This document shows, piece by piece, positions 38,301 to 45,823 of a DNA stretch of 64,000 bases. The notes beneath the pieces were generated by a model. The model saw only the letters and a list, made by a program, of their open reading frames with translations. It made no database searches and had not been told where the DNA came from. Both the position numbers and the translations under genes were made by a program. The stretch is from Paraburkholderia megapolitana (GTDB taxonomy: Bacteria; Pseudomonadota; Gammaproteobacteria; Burkholderiales; Burkholderiaceae): positions 310,001-374,000 of the forward strand of contig NZ_CP041743.1 in assembly GCF_007556815.1 (NCBI RefSeq). The letters run 5' to 3'. Within the stretch, counting starts at the first letter, position 1; every line of letters starts with the position of its first letter.

Positions 38301-39717
38301 AGGTCGTCGTCGACAACGAAGCCACATTGCTGTTGGTCGTATCCAGCCCCGTCGACAGTGAGCTGAGGCCGGTCGAGGTCGTCGTCGACAACGAAGCAAC
38401 ATTGCTGTTGGTCGTGTCCAGACCCGTCGACAGTGAGCTGAGGCCAGTCGATGTCGTCGTCGACAACGACGCCACATTGCTGTTGGTCGTGTCCAGACCG
38501 GTCGACAGTGAGCTGAGGCCGGTCGAGGTCGTCGTCGACAACGAAGCAACATTGCTATTGGTCGTGTCGAGTCCGGTCGACAGTGAGCTGAGGCCAGTCG
38601 ACGTCGTCGTCGACAACGAAGCAACATTGCTGTTAGTCGTGTCCAGACCCGTCGACAGTGAATTGACACCGCTTTGGGCGGTGCTAATACCGGTGGAGGC
38701 GGAGGTCGACAGCGAGCTAAGGCCAGTCGACAGTGAGTTGACACCGCTTTGCGCGGTGCTGATGCCTGTAGAAGTTGACGTAGACAGCGAAGCCACGTTG
38801 CTGTTGGTGGTGTCCAGTCCAGTCGACAGCAAGTTGACCGCCGTACTGGTCGCAAACAGCTGCGAGCCATTGACCGCATCGGTGCTACCTGTCGTGATCC
38901 GGCCCGCGGCCACGTTTGTGATCTGGCGTTCGGTGCCCGTGGCGCCGACCGATACCACGCCCGTCGGCGCACCTCCGGCGAAGTCGTAGTTCTGCCCTCC
39001 AACCACTCCGCTCGCAGTGGCAATGGCCGCCGCAGTGAGCGAGTTGCTACCGAGCGCTACGGAGTTGAGCGTCGAGGCAGACGCGTTGGCGCCCAACGCC
39101 AGCGAAGATCCCTCTCCCGCCCACGCCCCAGATCCGAGGGCAGTAGACTGAGTTCCGAGCGCTCTCGCCAAAGATCCAAGGGCAGTCGACTGGCTTTCGG
39201 ACGCTGTCGCCAAGACTCCGAGGGCAGTCGAGTTGGAACCGAGCGCTTTCGCCGAAGCTCCGAGGGCAGTTGAGCTGGTTCCCAGCGCGCTCGCCCCGGA
39301 TCCGATGGCAGTCGTGAATTCTTGCGACGCTGTCGCACCGGTTCCAAGGGCAGTCGTATTATTGGCGAGCGCTCTCGCACCGTTTCCGAGGGCAGTTGCC
39401 TGAGTTCCGGACGCTGTCGCACCGACTCCTATGGCAGTCGAGTTTACTCCAGACGCTGTTGTCGACGAGACATTCGTCGAGGTTGACGGCTCGCATCCAA
39501 TGGCAATCGCACCAGTCGCAGCATCCGGAGCAAACCCGTTCCCCGCCTTGTATTGAGCCTCCGCAGTACCCGCATACCCCCCAAAAATCAACACCGCAGC
39601 CGTCACGGCCTGAACAATCGCAGACTTATTCGGCTTGCCTCTCGCCGAAGCAATTTCCGACACGGCAGTCCAGGCGCCAAGCGATTCATTCCATACGCTT
39701 CGATATGCTCGATTCAT
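35317..39717 (-). CDS. trimeric autotransporter adhesin (YadA family)
   Basis: 1466 residues. The ATG at 39717 is chosen because AGGAG precedes it and the protein then begins with an ESPR-type extended signal (MNRAYRSVWNESLGAWTAVS). A YadA-like head (ATALGNGARA-type repeats) spans about 60-230 and a neck (TDAVNGSQLF) lies near 285. The stalk consists of two blocks of 25-residue repeats (SLSTGLDTTNSNVASLST core), split by another neck-like segment (DGVNATDAVNYQQL). A second short head (NSTALGESAKATGANSTAIG), a neck (RTDAVNMGQLNAVQ) and a YadA anchor ending in Trp (GAGASYQW) complete it. It mediates adhesion or autoaggregation at the outer membrane. Opposite-strand long frames are shadows. Confidence 0.95.
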   Translation of the reverse strand: MNRAYRSVWNESLGAWTAVSEIASARGKPNKSAIVQAVTAAVLIFGGYAGTAEAQYKAGNGFAPDAATGAIAIGCEPSTSTNVSSTTASGVNSTAIGVGATASGTQATALGNGARALANNTTALGTGATASQEFTTAIGSGASALGTSSTALGASAKALGSNSTALGVLATASESQSTALGSLARALGTQSTALGSGAWAGEGSSLALGANASASTLNSVALGSNSLTAAAIATASGVVGGQNYDFAGGAPTGVVSVGATGTERQITNVAAGRITTGSTDAVNGSQLFATSTAVNLLSTGLDTTNSNVASLSTSTSTGISTAQSGVNSLSTGLSSLSTSASTGISTAQSGVNSLSTGLDTTNSNVASLSTTTSTGLSSLSTGLDTTNSNVASLSTTTSTGLSSLSTGLDTTNSNVASLSTTTSTGLSSLSTGLDTTNSNVASLSTTTSTGLSSLSTGLDTTNSNVASLSTTTSTGLSSLSTGLDTTNSNVASLSTTTSTGLSSLSTGLDTTNSNVASLSTTTSTGLNSLSTGLDTTNSNVASLSTSASTGISTAQSGVNSLSTGLSETNSNLASLSTGVANSTAGLSSLSTSLDTTNSNVASLSTGVANSVQYDDADHTKVTLGGTSSTAPVVLTNVADGVNATDAVNYQQLTSLSTSTSTGISTAQSGVNSLSTGLSETNSNVASLSTSTLAGLGSLSTGLDTTNSNVASLSTTTSTGLNSLSTGLDTTNSNVASLSTTTSTGLSSLSTGLDTTNSNVASLSTTTSTGLSSLSTGLDTTNSNVTSLSTTTSAGLSSLSTGLDTTNSNVASLSTTTSTGLNSLSTGLDTTNSNVASLSTTTSTGLSSLSTGLDTTNSNVASLSTTTSTGLSSLSTGLDTTNSNVASLSTTTSTGLSSLSTGLDTTNSNVASLSTTTSTGLSSLSTGLDTTNSNVASLSTTTSTGLSSLSTGLDTTNSNVASLSTTTSTGLSSLSTGLDTTNSNVASLSTTTSTGLSSLSTGLDTTNSNVASLSTTTSTGLSSLSTGLDTTNSNVASLSTTTSTGLSSLSTGLDTTNSNVASLSTTTSTGLSSLSTGLDTTNSNVASLSTTTSTGLSSLSTGLDTTNNNVASLSTGLDTTNNNVASLSTTTSTGLGSLSTGLNTTNNNVASLSTGLDTANSNVAALSTSASTGLSSLSTSLDSTNSNMASLSTSASTGISNVKSDVDSLTTELSTTNSNVASLSTGLDATNSEVASLSTSTSAGLDSLTTALSNTSNDVAALSKNLSSNNEKLGNSTGANSSTLGQNSVASAPNSTALGESAKATGANSTAIGQNSSVSANDGTAIGTNSSVTAPNAVALGSGSVADQANTVSVGAPGNERRVANVAPGVNRTDAVNMGQLNAVQDHVNGVARKAYSGVAAATALAMIPGVDPGKTVSVGVGTGVYQGYAALAIGFTARVTGNINVRGGVSSGAAGSVYGAGASYQW
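36300..37650. repeat. 75-bp tandem repeat, stalk block 2 of the adhesin
   Basis: About 18 head-to-tail 75-bp units (for example matching blocks begin near 36484, 36559 and 36634). Each encodes 25 residues. Hydrophobic spacing 4-3-4-3-4-4-3 fits two heptads plus one hendecad of a trimeric coiled coil. Confidence 0.92.
38090..38690. repeat. 75-bp tandem repeat, stalk block 1 of the adhesin
   Basis: About eight further copies of the same 75-bp unit. They are separated from the other block by roughly 440 bp encoding a neck-like module and variant repeats (NSLSTGLSETNSN). Confidence 0.9.
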
Positions 39718-39838
39718 TTCCACTCCTAGATGGTGAATATCCTTTCGGGCGCCCAGATCGCGTGTCAATCTATCGATCTAAAAATCGCGATACCCTCGGC
39801 GCGGTCTTTTCCTTCTCGTCGCATCGTGTCCAGTCGAA

Positions 39839-39862
39839 GTACTCAACAGGCTGTTGAAGTAC
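39839..39862. promoter_or_regulatory. imperfect palindrome upstream of the adhesin
   Basis: GTACTCAACAG and CTGTTGAAGTAC are complementary apart from one bulged base, and lie about 120 bp upstream of the adhesin start. Possible operator, or a trace of a mobile-element end. Confidence 0.3.
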
Positions 39863-39927
39863 GCTTCACGTGCGACTCTGCATTTCCTGTGTTGACGGAG
39901 CGCGCTCTACGCCTTCGCTCTTGCAAA

Positions 39928-39954
39928 GCCACCGCGATGAGTGATCGCGGTGGC
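39928..39954. terminator. strong hairpin, possible terminator
   Basis: A perfect 11-bp stem GCCACCGCGAT/ATCGCGGTGGC with a five-base loop. On the minus strand it is followed only by a short TTT, so terminator activity for the EAL transcript is plausible but unproven. Confidence 0.4.
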
Positions 39955-40447
39955 GTACGTCATCGTTACTTCGTTTCTTTGGCACGAAGCACTTGTAATC
40001 GGCGCATGCCTGAACCAGCGCGCCATTCACACTTAAGTTCATCCAGCAGGGAATCCAGCTAACGAATCGCCCGGGTCGTATTTCGTTACCACCGGACTGA
40101 CAAAACAGCGGAGCGACTCCGATCTCATCCAGCCGCAAGCAGAAATTTACCGAGCACCACTCACGCCGGAAATAGGATCACTCCCAAAAGTGAGATGAGC
40201 CTGTTAGAAACTCCAGGATCCTGCGTGACCTGTACCGGTCAGCCCGGTGGCATTGCGGAAGTCGCCCGGTAACACGAAGCGGAATGCGCAGTGGAAGTGG
40301 AAAATCTGGAACGCCGCACTCGTAACCCTGGGCTGCAAGGACGGCGCGATTGAAGGTCTGATATCTATCGCGCCGATTCGCGGCACGGCACCACACACGC
40401 ATTGCGGGCGATGACCATGCAATGCGAAGCCTGACAACTTTCAGGTT

Positions 40448-41767
40448 CTAATTCGCCCTGGAGTCAATCACATGCTTCACAAAATCGTGAGCAGACATCG
40501 GGGCAGAGAATGCATTCCCTTGTCCCACCCGGCATCCCAATCGACGCAGCAAGGTCATGCAACCTTCGCTCTCGATTCCTTCCGCTACGATGCCCACGTC
40601 CAGAAGCCGCGCAAGATCAATCGCGGCCGCCACGATCCCCCGGCAAGTCACGAGATTTTCGATGTCGCGCACAAATGAGGCGTCGATCTTGATCTCGTCG
40701 AATGGCATCCTGGCAACCCGCTCGAGAGCAGCAGGCCTCACTCCAAAACCGTTCAGCGACACGATGAACCCACACGCACGCAGCGTATTCAGAGCCGTCG
40801 ACAGGGTGAGGTCATCGACCGTATGCGCGTCATCGATCAACTCGATCTTCAGCAAACCGGGCGACAGGTTCGCGCCGTGCATGCTGCTGGTCAGTCGCTG
40901 GACAAATTCGGGCGTACAGATTGCCTGCGATGAGATACCAACGGCCATAGGCACCTCGGCACGCCGGGCACGCAACTCATGAAGCACGCTGACCACGCGG
41001 TTTCTCATGAAACCGAACAGCAGCAAATCCAGGCCAAGGCGCCGAACAACCGGGAAAAGCTGTGTCGAAGGGATATCGCCCAACGTAGGGTGCCGCCAGC
41101 CTGCCAGCACTTCGGCCCCGACAATGTCGCGTGTTTGCAGGTCGTGCTGCGGCTGGAACTCCACATACAGACCATCGCCGGATATCACCGCCCTGACGAC
41201 TTCTTCGTCAGTTAGCGATTCGATGTCAATGCAATTGTCGGCCTTGACCGTGTGCTGCCGGGTCAGCGCAGTGAGCGCATCATGCAGACCCAATGGACCG
41301 CCGCTACGGGTAATCTCGACCTGCAAACCCGTCCGCCTTGCGAGGCTGGCATGGCACTCCAGGGCGCTCAGATCGATTCCCCCTACGCGAGCAAACTCCC
41401 GGTCGTTGACCACCGCGTTTCGTCCAAGCCAGGCGCTTCGACGTGGCCGCGCAACGGCAGGCGAGTATTCGCCCCACCACAGGACCCGCGGGCGCTGGTG
41501 GGCAGGAAGACGGGTGTTTGCCCTGAGCGTCTCGGGCAGGAGCAACGCACTGTGATCGTCCGAGTCAAGATCGGCCACGATGATGTCGAACGTCGACTCA
41601 CTCAAGCGAGAAATGGCATCCGCCAGCGACGACGCATTTTCAAAGCGTTCGACGCCCATGTTCCCCAGAATCGAGAACAGTTTTTGCGCGCGAACCGGGT
41701 CGGACACCAAAGTCATCACGCTGAGGGCGGAGAATTCGGGCAGTGATGTCGCTTGTTGGTCAGCCAT
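40448..41767 (-). CDS. EAL-domain protein with receiver-like N-terminus, probably not an active phosphodiesterase
   Basis: 439 residues. Residues about 15-130 resemble a receiver fold (DIIVADLDS keeps the phospho-Asp position, but the acidic pair is reduced to VSDP). Residues about 190-435 form an EAL domain. The signature reads EVLAGW; the metal-ligand Asn in VNLS is replaced (VGISS); the DDFG motif reads NGFG; KID and AEGIE are kept. Loss of these metal ligands suggests a c-di-GMP-binding or protein-interaction role rather than hydrolysis. It lies upstream of the adhesin on the same strand. Confidence 0.82.
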   Translation of the reverse strand: MADQQATSLPEFSALSVMTLVSDPVRAQKLFSILGNMGVERFENASSLADAISRLSESTFDIIVADLDSDDHSALLLPETLRANTRLPAHQRPRVLWWGEYSPAVARPRRSAWLGRNAVVNDREFARVGGIDLSALECHASLARRTGLQVEITRSGGPLGLHDALTALTRQHTVKADNCIDIESLTDEEVVRAVISGDGLYVEFQPQHDLQTRDIVGAEVLAGWRHPTLGDIPSTQLFPVVRRLGLDLLLFGFMRNRVVSVLHELRARRAEVPMAVGISSQAICTPEFVQRLTSSMHGANLSPGLLKIELIDDAHTVDDLTLSTALNTLRACGFIVSLNGFGVRPAALERVARMPFDEIKIDASFVRDIENLVTCRGIVAAAIDLARLLDVGIVAEGIESEGCMTLLRRLGCRVGQGNAFSAPMSAHDFVKHVIDSRAN

Positions 41768-41959
41768 GTCCGTCTGCCAGTTTTGAAGAAAGCGAAAGTC
41801 TATCTGCGCGCTTTAGACCGCCCTATCGGATCAGGACTAAAAGCGATATGAAAACCCCAACGCGACTCCAGCTAGAATGCTGACCAGACCCACATCCGGC
41901 ACCGTCGCCCGCGCGCATTGAGACCGCGAGCGCAAGACCGGCCCACCCAGGAGACCGTC

Positions 41960-43369
41960 GTGACATCACCCGCTCAACCGCACTCCGCTGCGCCCCCCAT
42001 CGACCCCGGCACCATCTCCGCCCGCCTCGATCGCCTGCCCGCCACACGTTCGATCTGGAAGCTCGTCGTGCTGCTAAGCCTCGGGTTTTTTTTCGAACTG
42101 TATGACCTGCTCTATACCGGCTATGTCGCACCAGGTCTCGTGAAGAGCGGCCTGCTCACTCCGACGACACAGGGTCTGTTCGGCACCACCGGCGTAGCAA
42201 GTTTTATCGCGGCGTTGTTTGCGGGGCTGTTCATCGGCACCATCGCGTGCGGCTTTCTCGCCGACCGCTTCGGCCGGCGCGCGATCTTCACGTATTCACT
42301 GCTGTGGTACACCGTCGCGAATGTCGTGATGGCGTTTCAGGAAACCGCCACCGGTCTCAACTTCTGGCGCTTCGTCGCGGGCGTCGGGATCGGCGTCGAA
42401 CTCGTCACGATCGGCACCTACATCTCCGAGCTCGTGCCCAAGCACGTTCGCGGTCGCGCGTTTGCCTGTGAGCAGGCCGTCGGCTTCCTGTCGGTACCGG
42501 TGGTCGCGTTTCTCTCTTATCTGCTGGTGCCGCATGCGCCGTTCGGAATCGACGGTTGGCGCTGGGTCGTGCTGATCGGCGCGCATGGCGCGCTGTTCGT
42601 CTGGTGGATTCGCCGGGCGCTGCCGGAAAGCCCGCGCTGGCTCGCACAACAGGGTCGGCTCGATGAAGCGGACCGCGTGATGTGCGCGCTCGAAGCAAAG
42701 GTCGAAGCGGAATCGGGGCGTCCGCTGCCGCCGCCTGCCGCTGCCGTGCCGGTACTTGCGCAGGGGCGCTTCGCGGATATGTGGGTACCGCCGTACCGCA
42801 ACCGCACACTGATGCTGGTGATCTTCAACGTATTCCAGACCGTCGGGTTCTACGGCTTCGCCAACTGGGTGCCGACGCTGCTGATCAAGCAGGGCATCAC
42901 CGTCACGACGAGCCTGATGTACTCGACGCTGATCGCGCTCGCCGCTCCCGTCGGGCCGTTGATCGGCCTCTTCATCGCCGATCGTCTCGAGCGCAAGACG
43001 GTGATCGTGTTAATGGCCGGGGCGAACATCGTGTGTGGCCTGTGGTTCAGTCAGGTTGCGAACGCGGTGCTACTCGTGAGCCTCGGCATCTGTCTGACGC
43101 TCGCGAACAACATCATGTCGTATAGCTTCCATGCGTATCAGTCGGAGCTTTTCCCGACCAGTATTCGTGCGCGTGCGGTTGGCTTTGTCTATTCGTGGAG
43201 CCGCTTCTCGGCGATCTTCACAGCCTTTCTGATCGCGGGAGTTCTCCGGGAGTTTGGGACGGTTGGCGTGTTCGTGTTTATCGCCGGGGCGATGGCGATG
43301 GTGATGCTGGCCATCGGCCTGATGGGACCGCGTACCCGTGGTATTGCACTCGAGGAGATTTCTCACTAA
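41960..43369 (+). CDS. MFS transporter, metabolite:proton symporter type
   Basis: 469 residues. The GTG at 41960 is used because AGGAG sits seven bases upstream; an in-frame start at 41918 has none. It has twelve predicted helices, the first [20 protein letters not shown]. The loop 2-3 motif reads [13 protein letters not shown], and a central hydrophilic loop is rich in Pro. The start of the protein and the ELYD motif fit the sugar/aromatic acid symporter branch. The substrate cannot be told. Confidence 0.82.
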   Translation: MTSPAQPHSAAPPIDPGTISARLDRLPATRSIWKLVVLLSLGFFFELYDLLYTGYVAPGLVKSGLLTPTTQGLFGTTGVASFIAALFAGLFIGTIACGFLADRFGRRAIFTYSLLWYTVANVVMAFQETATGLNFWRFVAGVGIGVELVTIGTYISELVPKHVRGRAFACEQAVGFLSVPVVAFLSYLLVPHAPFGIDGWRWVVLIGAHGALFVWWIRRALPESPRWLAQQGRLDEADRVMCALEAKVEAESGRPLPPPAAAVPVLAQGRFADMWVPPYRNRTLMLVIFNVFQTVGFYGFANWVPTLLIKQGITVTTSLMYSTLIALAAPVGPLIGLFIADRLERKTVIVLMAGANIVCGLWFSQVANAVLLVSLGICLTLANNIMSYSFHAYQSELFPTSIRARAVGFVYSWSRFSAIFTAFLIAGVLREFGTVGVFVFIAGAMAMVMLAIGLMGPRTRGIALEEISH

Positions 43370-43431
43370 CGCCAGCGTGCGTGCCCTGTGACACTCAGGT
43401 CGACGGGCACGCCGATGGCCAGCACGACGCG

Positions 43432-44442
43432 CTACGCTTCCAGCGCAAGCGTCGCAAACGTAGCGAGCCAATGCTCGCCCATGTAGTCGCCGGCTACGTG
43501 CGCGAGGGCGCTGTCCAGATGCCGCTCCGCCGCATCGAGAAGCGGTGCGCGACGTGCGTCGTCAGCAGGCAGTGCGCGGGCCAGCGAACGCTGGCACCAT
43601 GCACGACTCAGGTTCAAACCATCCAGATGAGCGATCTTGCCGTCGCTGCGGTCGGTCACGGTGACCGGCGTGAACAGCGTGGCCGGCTGGCTCCGTGCGA
43701 GATCGGGCAGAAAGCGCGTGAACCAGTCCGCAAATTGCGCTGCCGGTAGCACACGCCGCATCAGCTCGGCTTCCATCAGCGACGGCGACAGAAACTCGTC
43801 GCCCGCGGGCTCCCATGCCTGGCAAGCCGCATCGTTCAGATACCAGCGCTTCGCGGTCTCGACAATTAGCACAGCGAGTGCATCGCGCGATGTCTGCCGC
43901 GCGAAATCGAGTGTCAACGCCAACGCAAACGCCATGTTGAAATGCGTGCCGACTCGCAACGGATACGTCGCCTTCGGCAGAAATTCCTCGAAGCGCTCGA
44001 CGAAGGCATCGGTCAGCGGTGCGAACGTGGTTGCCCATCGTTCGGCATGTGGATGCGTCGAGGTATGTAGCTGACCAGCAAGCGCGAGCAACCAGGCCCA
44101 GCCATACGGCCGCTCGAACCCGCGATTGTGCGGTAGGTCGAGATACGCGCGTTCGCCCGCCACGTTCTCCGCAGTGAAATGACCATCGACCACGGCAACC
44201 ACTCGCCCTGCTTCCGGCAGATCGGGAAAGCGCTCCAGAAGATGCAGCACGAGCCAGTAGCCGTGCACGCACGAGTGCCAGTCGTAGCTGCCGTAGAAAA
44301 TCGGATGCAGCGCGCGCGGACCTTGCACGTCCTGCGGACCCGCGAGCGCATGAGTCAGTTTGTTCGGGTATTCGCGCGTCAGATGGTCGAGCGCAAGCGT
44401 CGCGAATTTCGATGCAATAGCAGAGGTGAGTTGGGCGGTCAT
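43432..44442 (-). CDS. DUF2891 family protein
   Basis: 336 residues from ATG 44442 (AAGAGA upstream; the longer frame from 44496 adds Cys-rich non-family residues). It has the conserved pattern of DUF2891: HPIFYGSYDWHSCVHGYWLV, RPYGWAWLLAL and GTHFNMAFALALTLDFAR. This is an alpha-helical-barrel-like, cytosolic family of unknown function, with conserved His/Asp/Trp that suggest a glycosidase-type toroid. It is convergent with the MFS gene at 41960. Confidence 0.85.
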   Translation of the reverse strand: MTAQLTSAIASKFATLALDHLTREYPNKLTHALAGPQDVQGPRALHPIFYGSYDWHSCVHGYWLVLHLLERFPDLPEAGRVVAVVDGHFTAENVAGERAYLDLPHNRGFERPYGWAWLLALAGQLHTSTHPHAERWATTFAPLTDAFVERFEEFLPKATYPLRVGTHFNMAFALALTLDFARQTSRDALAVLIVETAKRWYLNDAACQAWEPAGDEFLSPSLMEAELMRRVLPAAQFADWFTRFLPDLARSQPATLFTPVTVTDRSDGKIAHLDGLNLSRAWCQRSLARALPADDARRAPLLDAAERHLDSALAHVAGDYMGEHWLATFATLALEA

Positions 44443-44587
44443 CGGCGTCTCTTCGGAAAGCCAGCAGAAGTGAGGACAGGCGAAGCAGGAACGCATTGTG
44501 CCTCGATTGCGCTGCCGCTGCTATGTATGCCGATACGCGCCGCCGCCGCACGCGCCATGTAGCGCGGCTTAGCGACGCAACCTCTCA

Positions 44588-45823
44588 CTACTGAACCGGC
44601 AACACCGATCTGCTCGTCGGAGCGACTGAAACGAGCAGCGCTGCGCAGAGCGATAGTCCGGACACTATGAGCAGACCCGCTACTGTCCAGCCACAGTGTT
44701 CTTTAAGCGCGCCGAAAACGTAAGCGACAAGCGGTACCGGTAGATAGAAACTGCTGAAAAAGAGACCAATTGCCCAGCTTTCCCGAGACGGTGCAAGGGA
44801 TTCGCTCATCCACGTCAGCAGATTGACATAGGCGCCCGCACCGATGACAACGCCGAACACAGCTGACATTATGATATGGAAGGTCGGCGATCCACTCAAA
44901 CCACCGAACAGTGCGCCACCTACGATGGCCGCTGCCACAAAGCCACCGATTAACGTTCTGCGCGACCCGTACGTGTGGCCAAGCCAACCGCCGTGTAACG
45001 CAAACAATGTACCAAACCCATAGGCACCGACCGCCACATTGGCCAGGCTTGGCGGGAACCGTTGGCTTTCTTGCAGGTAAGGCACGTACTGCAGCAGATA
45101 ACCGTACACTGCAAAGCTAAGCAAGATCACCGCTGCGGTAGGCAACAACAGATGTGTGGACCGGCGAACTTGTGTAGTCCTATGGCGCGTGTCGCCTGGT
45201 GACTTGAACGCGTCACCTCTGTTCTTTTCGGTAAAGGCCGGCTTGACGAGCCATACAACAAGAAAAGTGGCAGGCAATGCTGTCAAACCAAGCACTGTAT
45301 GGAGGATCCTCCAGCCGTATGCGTGGAAAACAACGCCTCCTAAATTGGGTCCAAGAGCGGCACCGATCCCAAAGGTGAATGTAAACGCACCGGCCACCAG
45401 CGCGCGATTTTTTGGAAAATTGGCCATCCCGATGGCAAGGACGGCCACCAGGTGTACTCCAATCCCGATTCCGGTCAGAAATCTCAGCGCAATATATTGC
45501 GGTACGTTTTGTACATAGGCCACCAGACCCGTTCCGATAGAAAACAGGGCTAGCCCGCCGATGACGAGATGTTTCCGCGGTACGCGACCTGCCAGCCAGG
45601 CAGCGGGAAGTGCCGAGATGCCTGCGCCGAAATATAAGGCCACATACGACGTACTGAATTGCTGGGCCGACATGGCGAGTGCGAGCTGGACACTCGGGAT
45701 GACGACGGAGAACACTTGCCTGTCCAGCACGCTGACTACACAGGTCAGCATCAAGACAATGAACATGCCGTGAGATCCGGAATTTTCCTCCGGGTAACGT
45801 GTACTACGCATTGTTTCGATCAT
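44588..45823 (-). CDS. MFS transporter, coupled to a two-component operon
   Basis: 411 residues, about twelve helices. Typical ACS/organic-anion features include a start resembling MLTCVVSVLDRQVFSVVIPS and GAGISALPAAWLAGRVPRKH in the loop 2-3 motif. The ATG overlaps the stop of the upstream histidine kinase gene by four bases, so its translation is coupled to the sensor. This suggests transport of the compound sensed, or sensor-controlled export. The substrate is unknown. Confidence 0.82.
   Translation of the reverse strand: MIETMRSTRYPEENSGSHGMFIVLMLTCVVSVLDRQVFSVVIPSVQLALAMSAQQFSTSYVALYFGAGISALPAAWLAGRVPRKHLVIGGLALFSIGTGLVAYVQNVPQYIALRFLTGIGIGVHLVAVLAIGMANFPKNRALVAGAFTFTFGIGAALGPNLGGVVFHAYGWRILHTVLGLTALPATFLVVWLVKPAFTEKNRGDAFKSPGDTRHRTTQVRRSTHLLLPTAAVILLSFAVYGYLLQYVPYLQESQRFPPSLANVAVGAYGFGTLFALHGGWLGHTYGSRRTLIGGFVAAAIVGGALFGGLSGSPTFHIIMSAVFGVVIGAGAYVNLLTWMSESLAPSRESWAIGLFFSSFYLPVPLVAYVFGALKEHCGWTVAGLLIVSGLSLCAALLVSVAPTSRSVLPVQ

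Larger units (their letters stand above)
39718..40447. other. 730-bp region between the EAL gene and the adhesin gene
   Basis: No convincing gene. The part next to 39718 should contain the adhesin promoter. Minus-strand frames at 39866-40138 and 40204-40437 have no ribosome site or recognised domain. Two inverted repeats are present (39839-39862 and 39928-39954). Confidence 0.45.

Noticed and set aside
35792..38989. Plus-strand frames of 398 and 659 codons opposite the adhesin
   Set aside because: VDSELRPVDVVVDS-type repeats are the antisense of the 75-bp stalk units; the minus strand has the complete signal, head, neck and anchor.
39839..39862. Insertion-sequence end
   Set aside because: The palindrome resembles some IS termini, but no transposase or partner end was found nearby.
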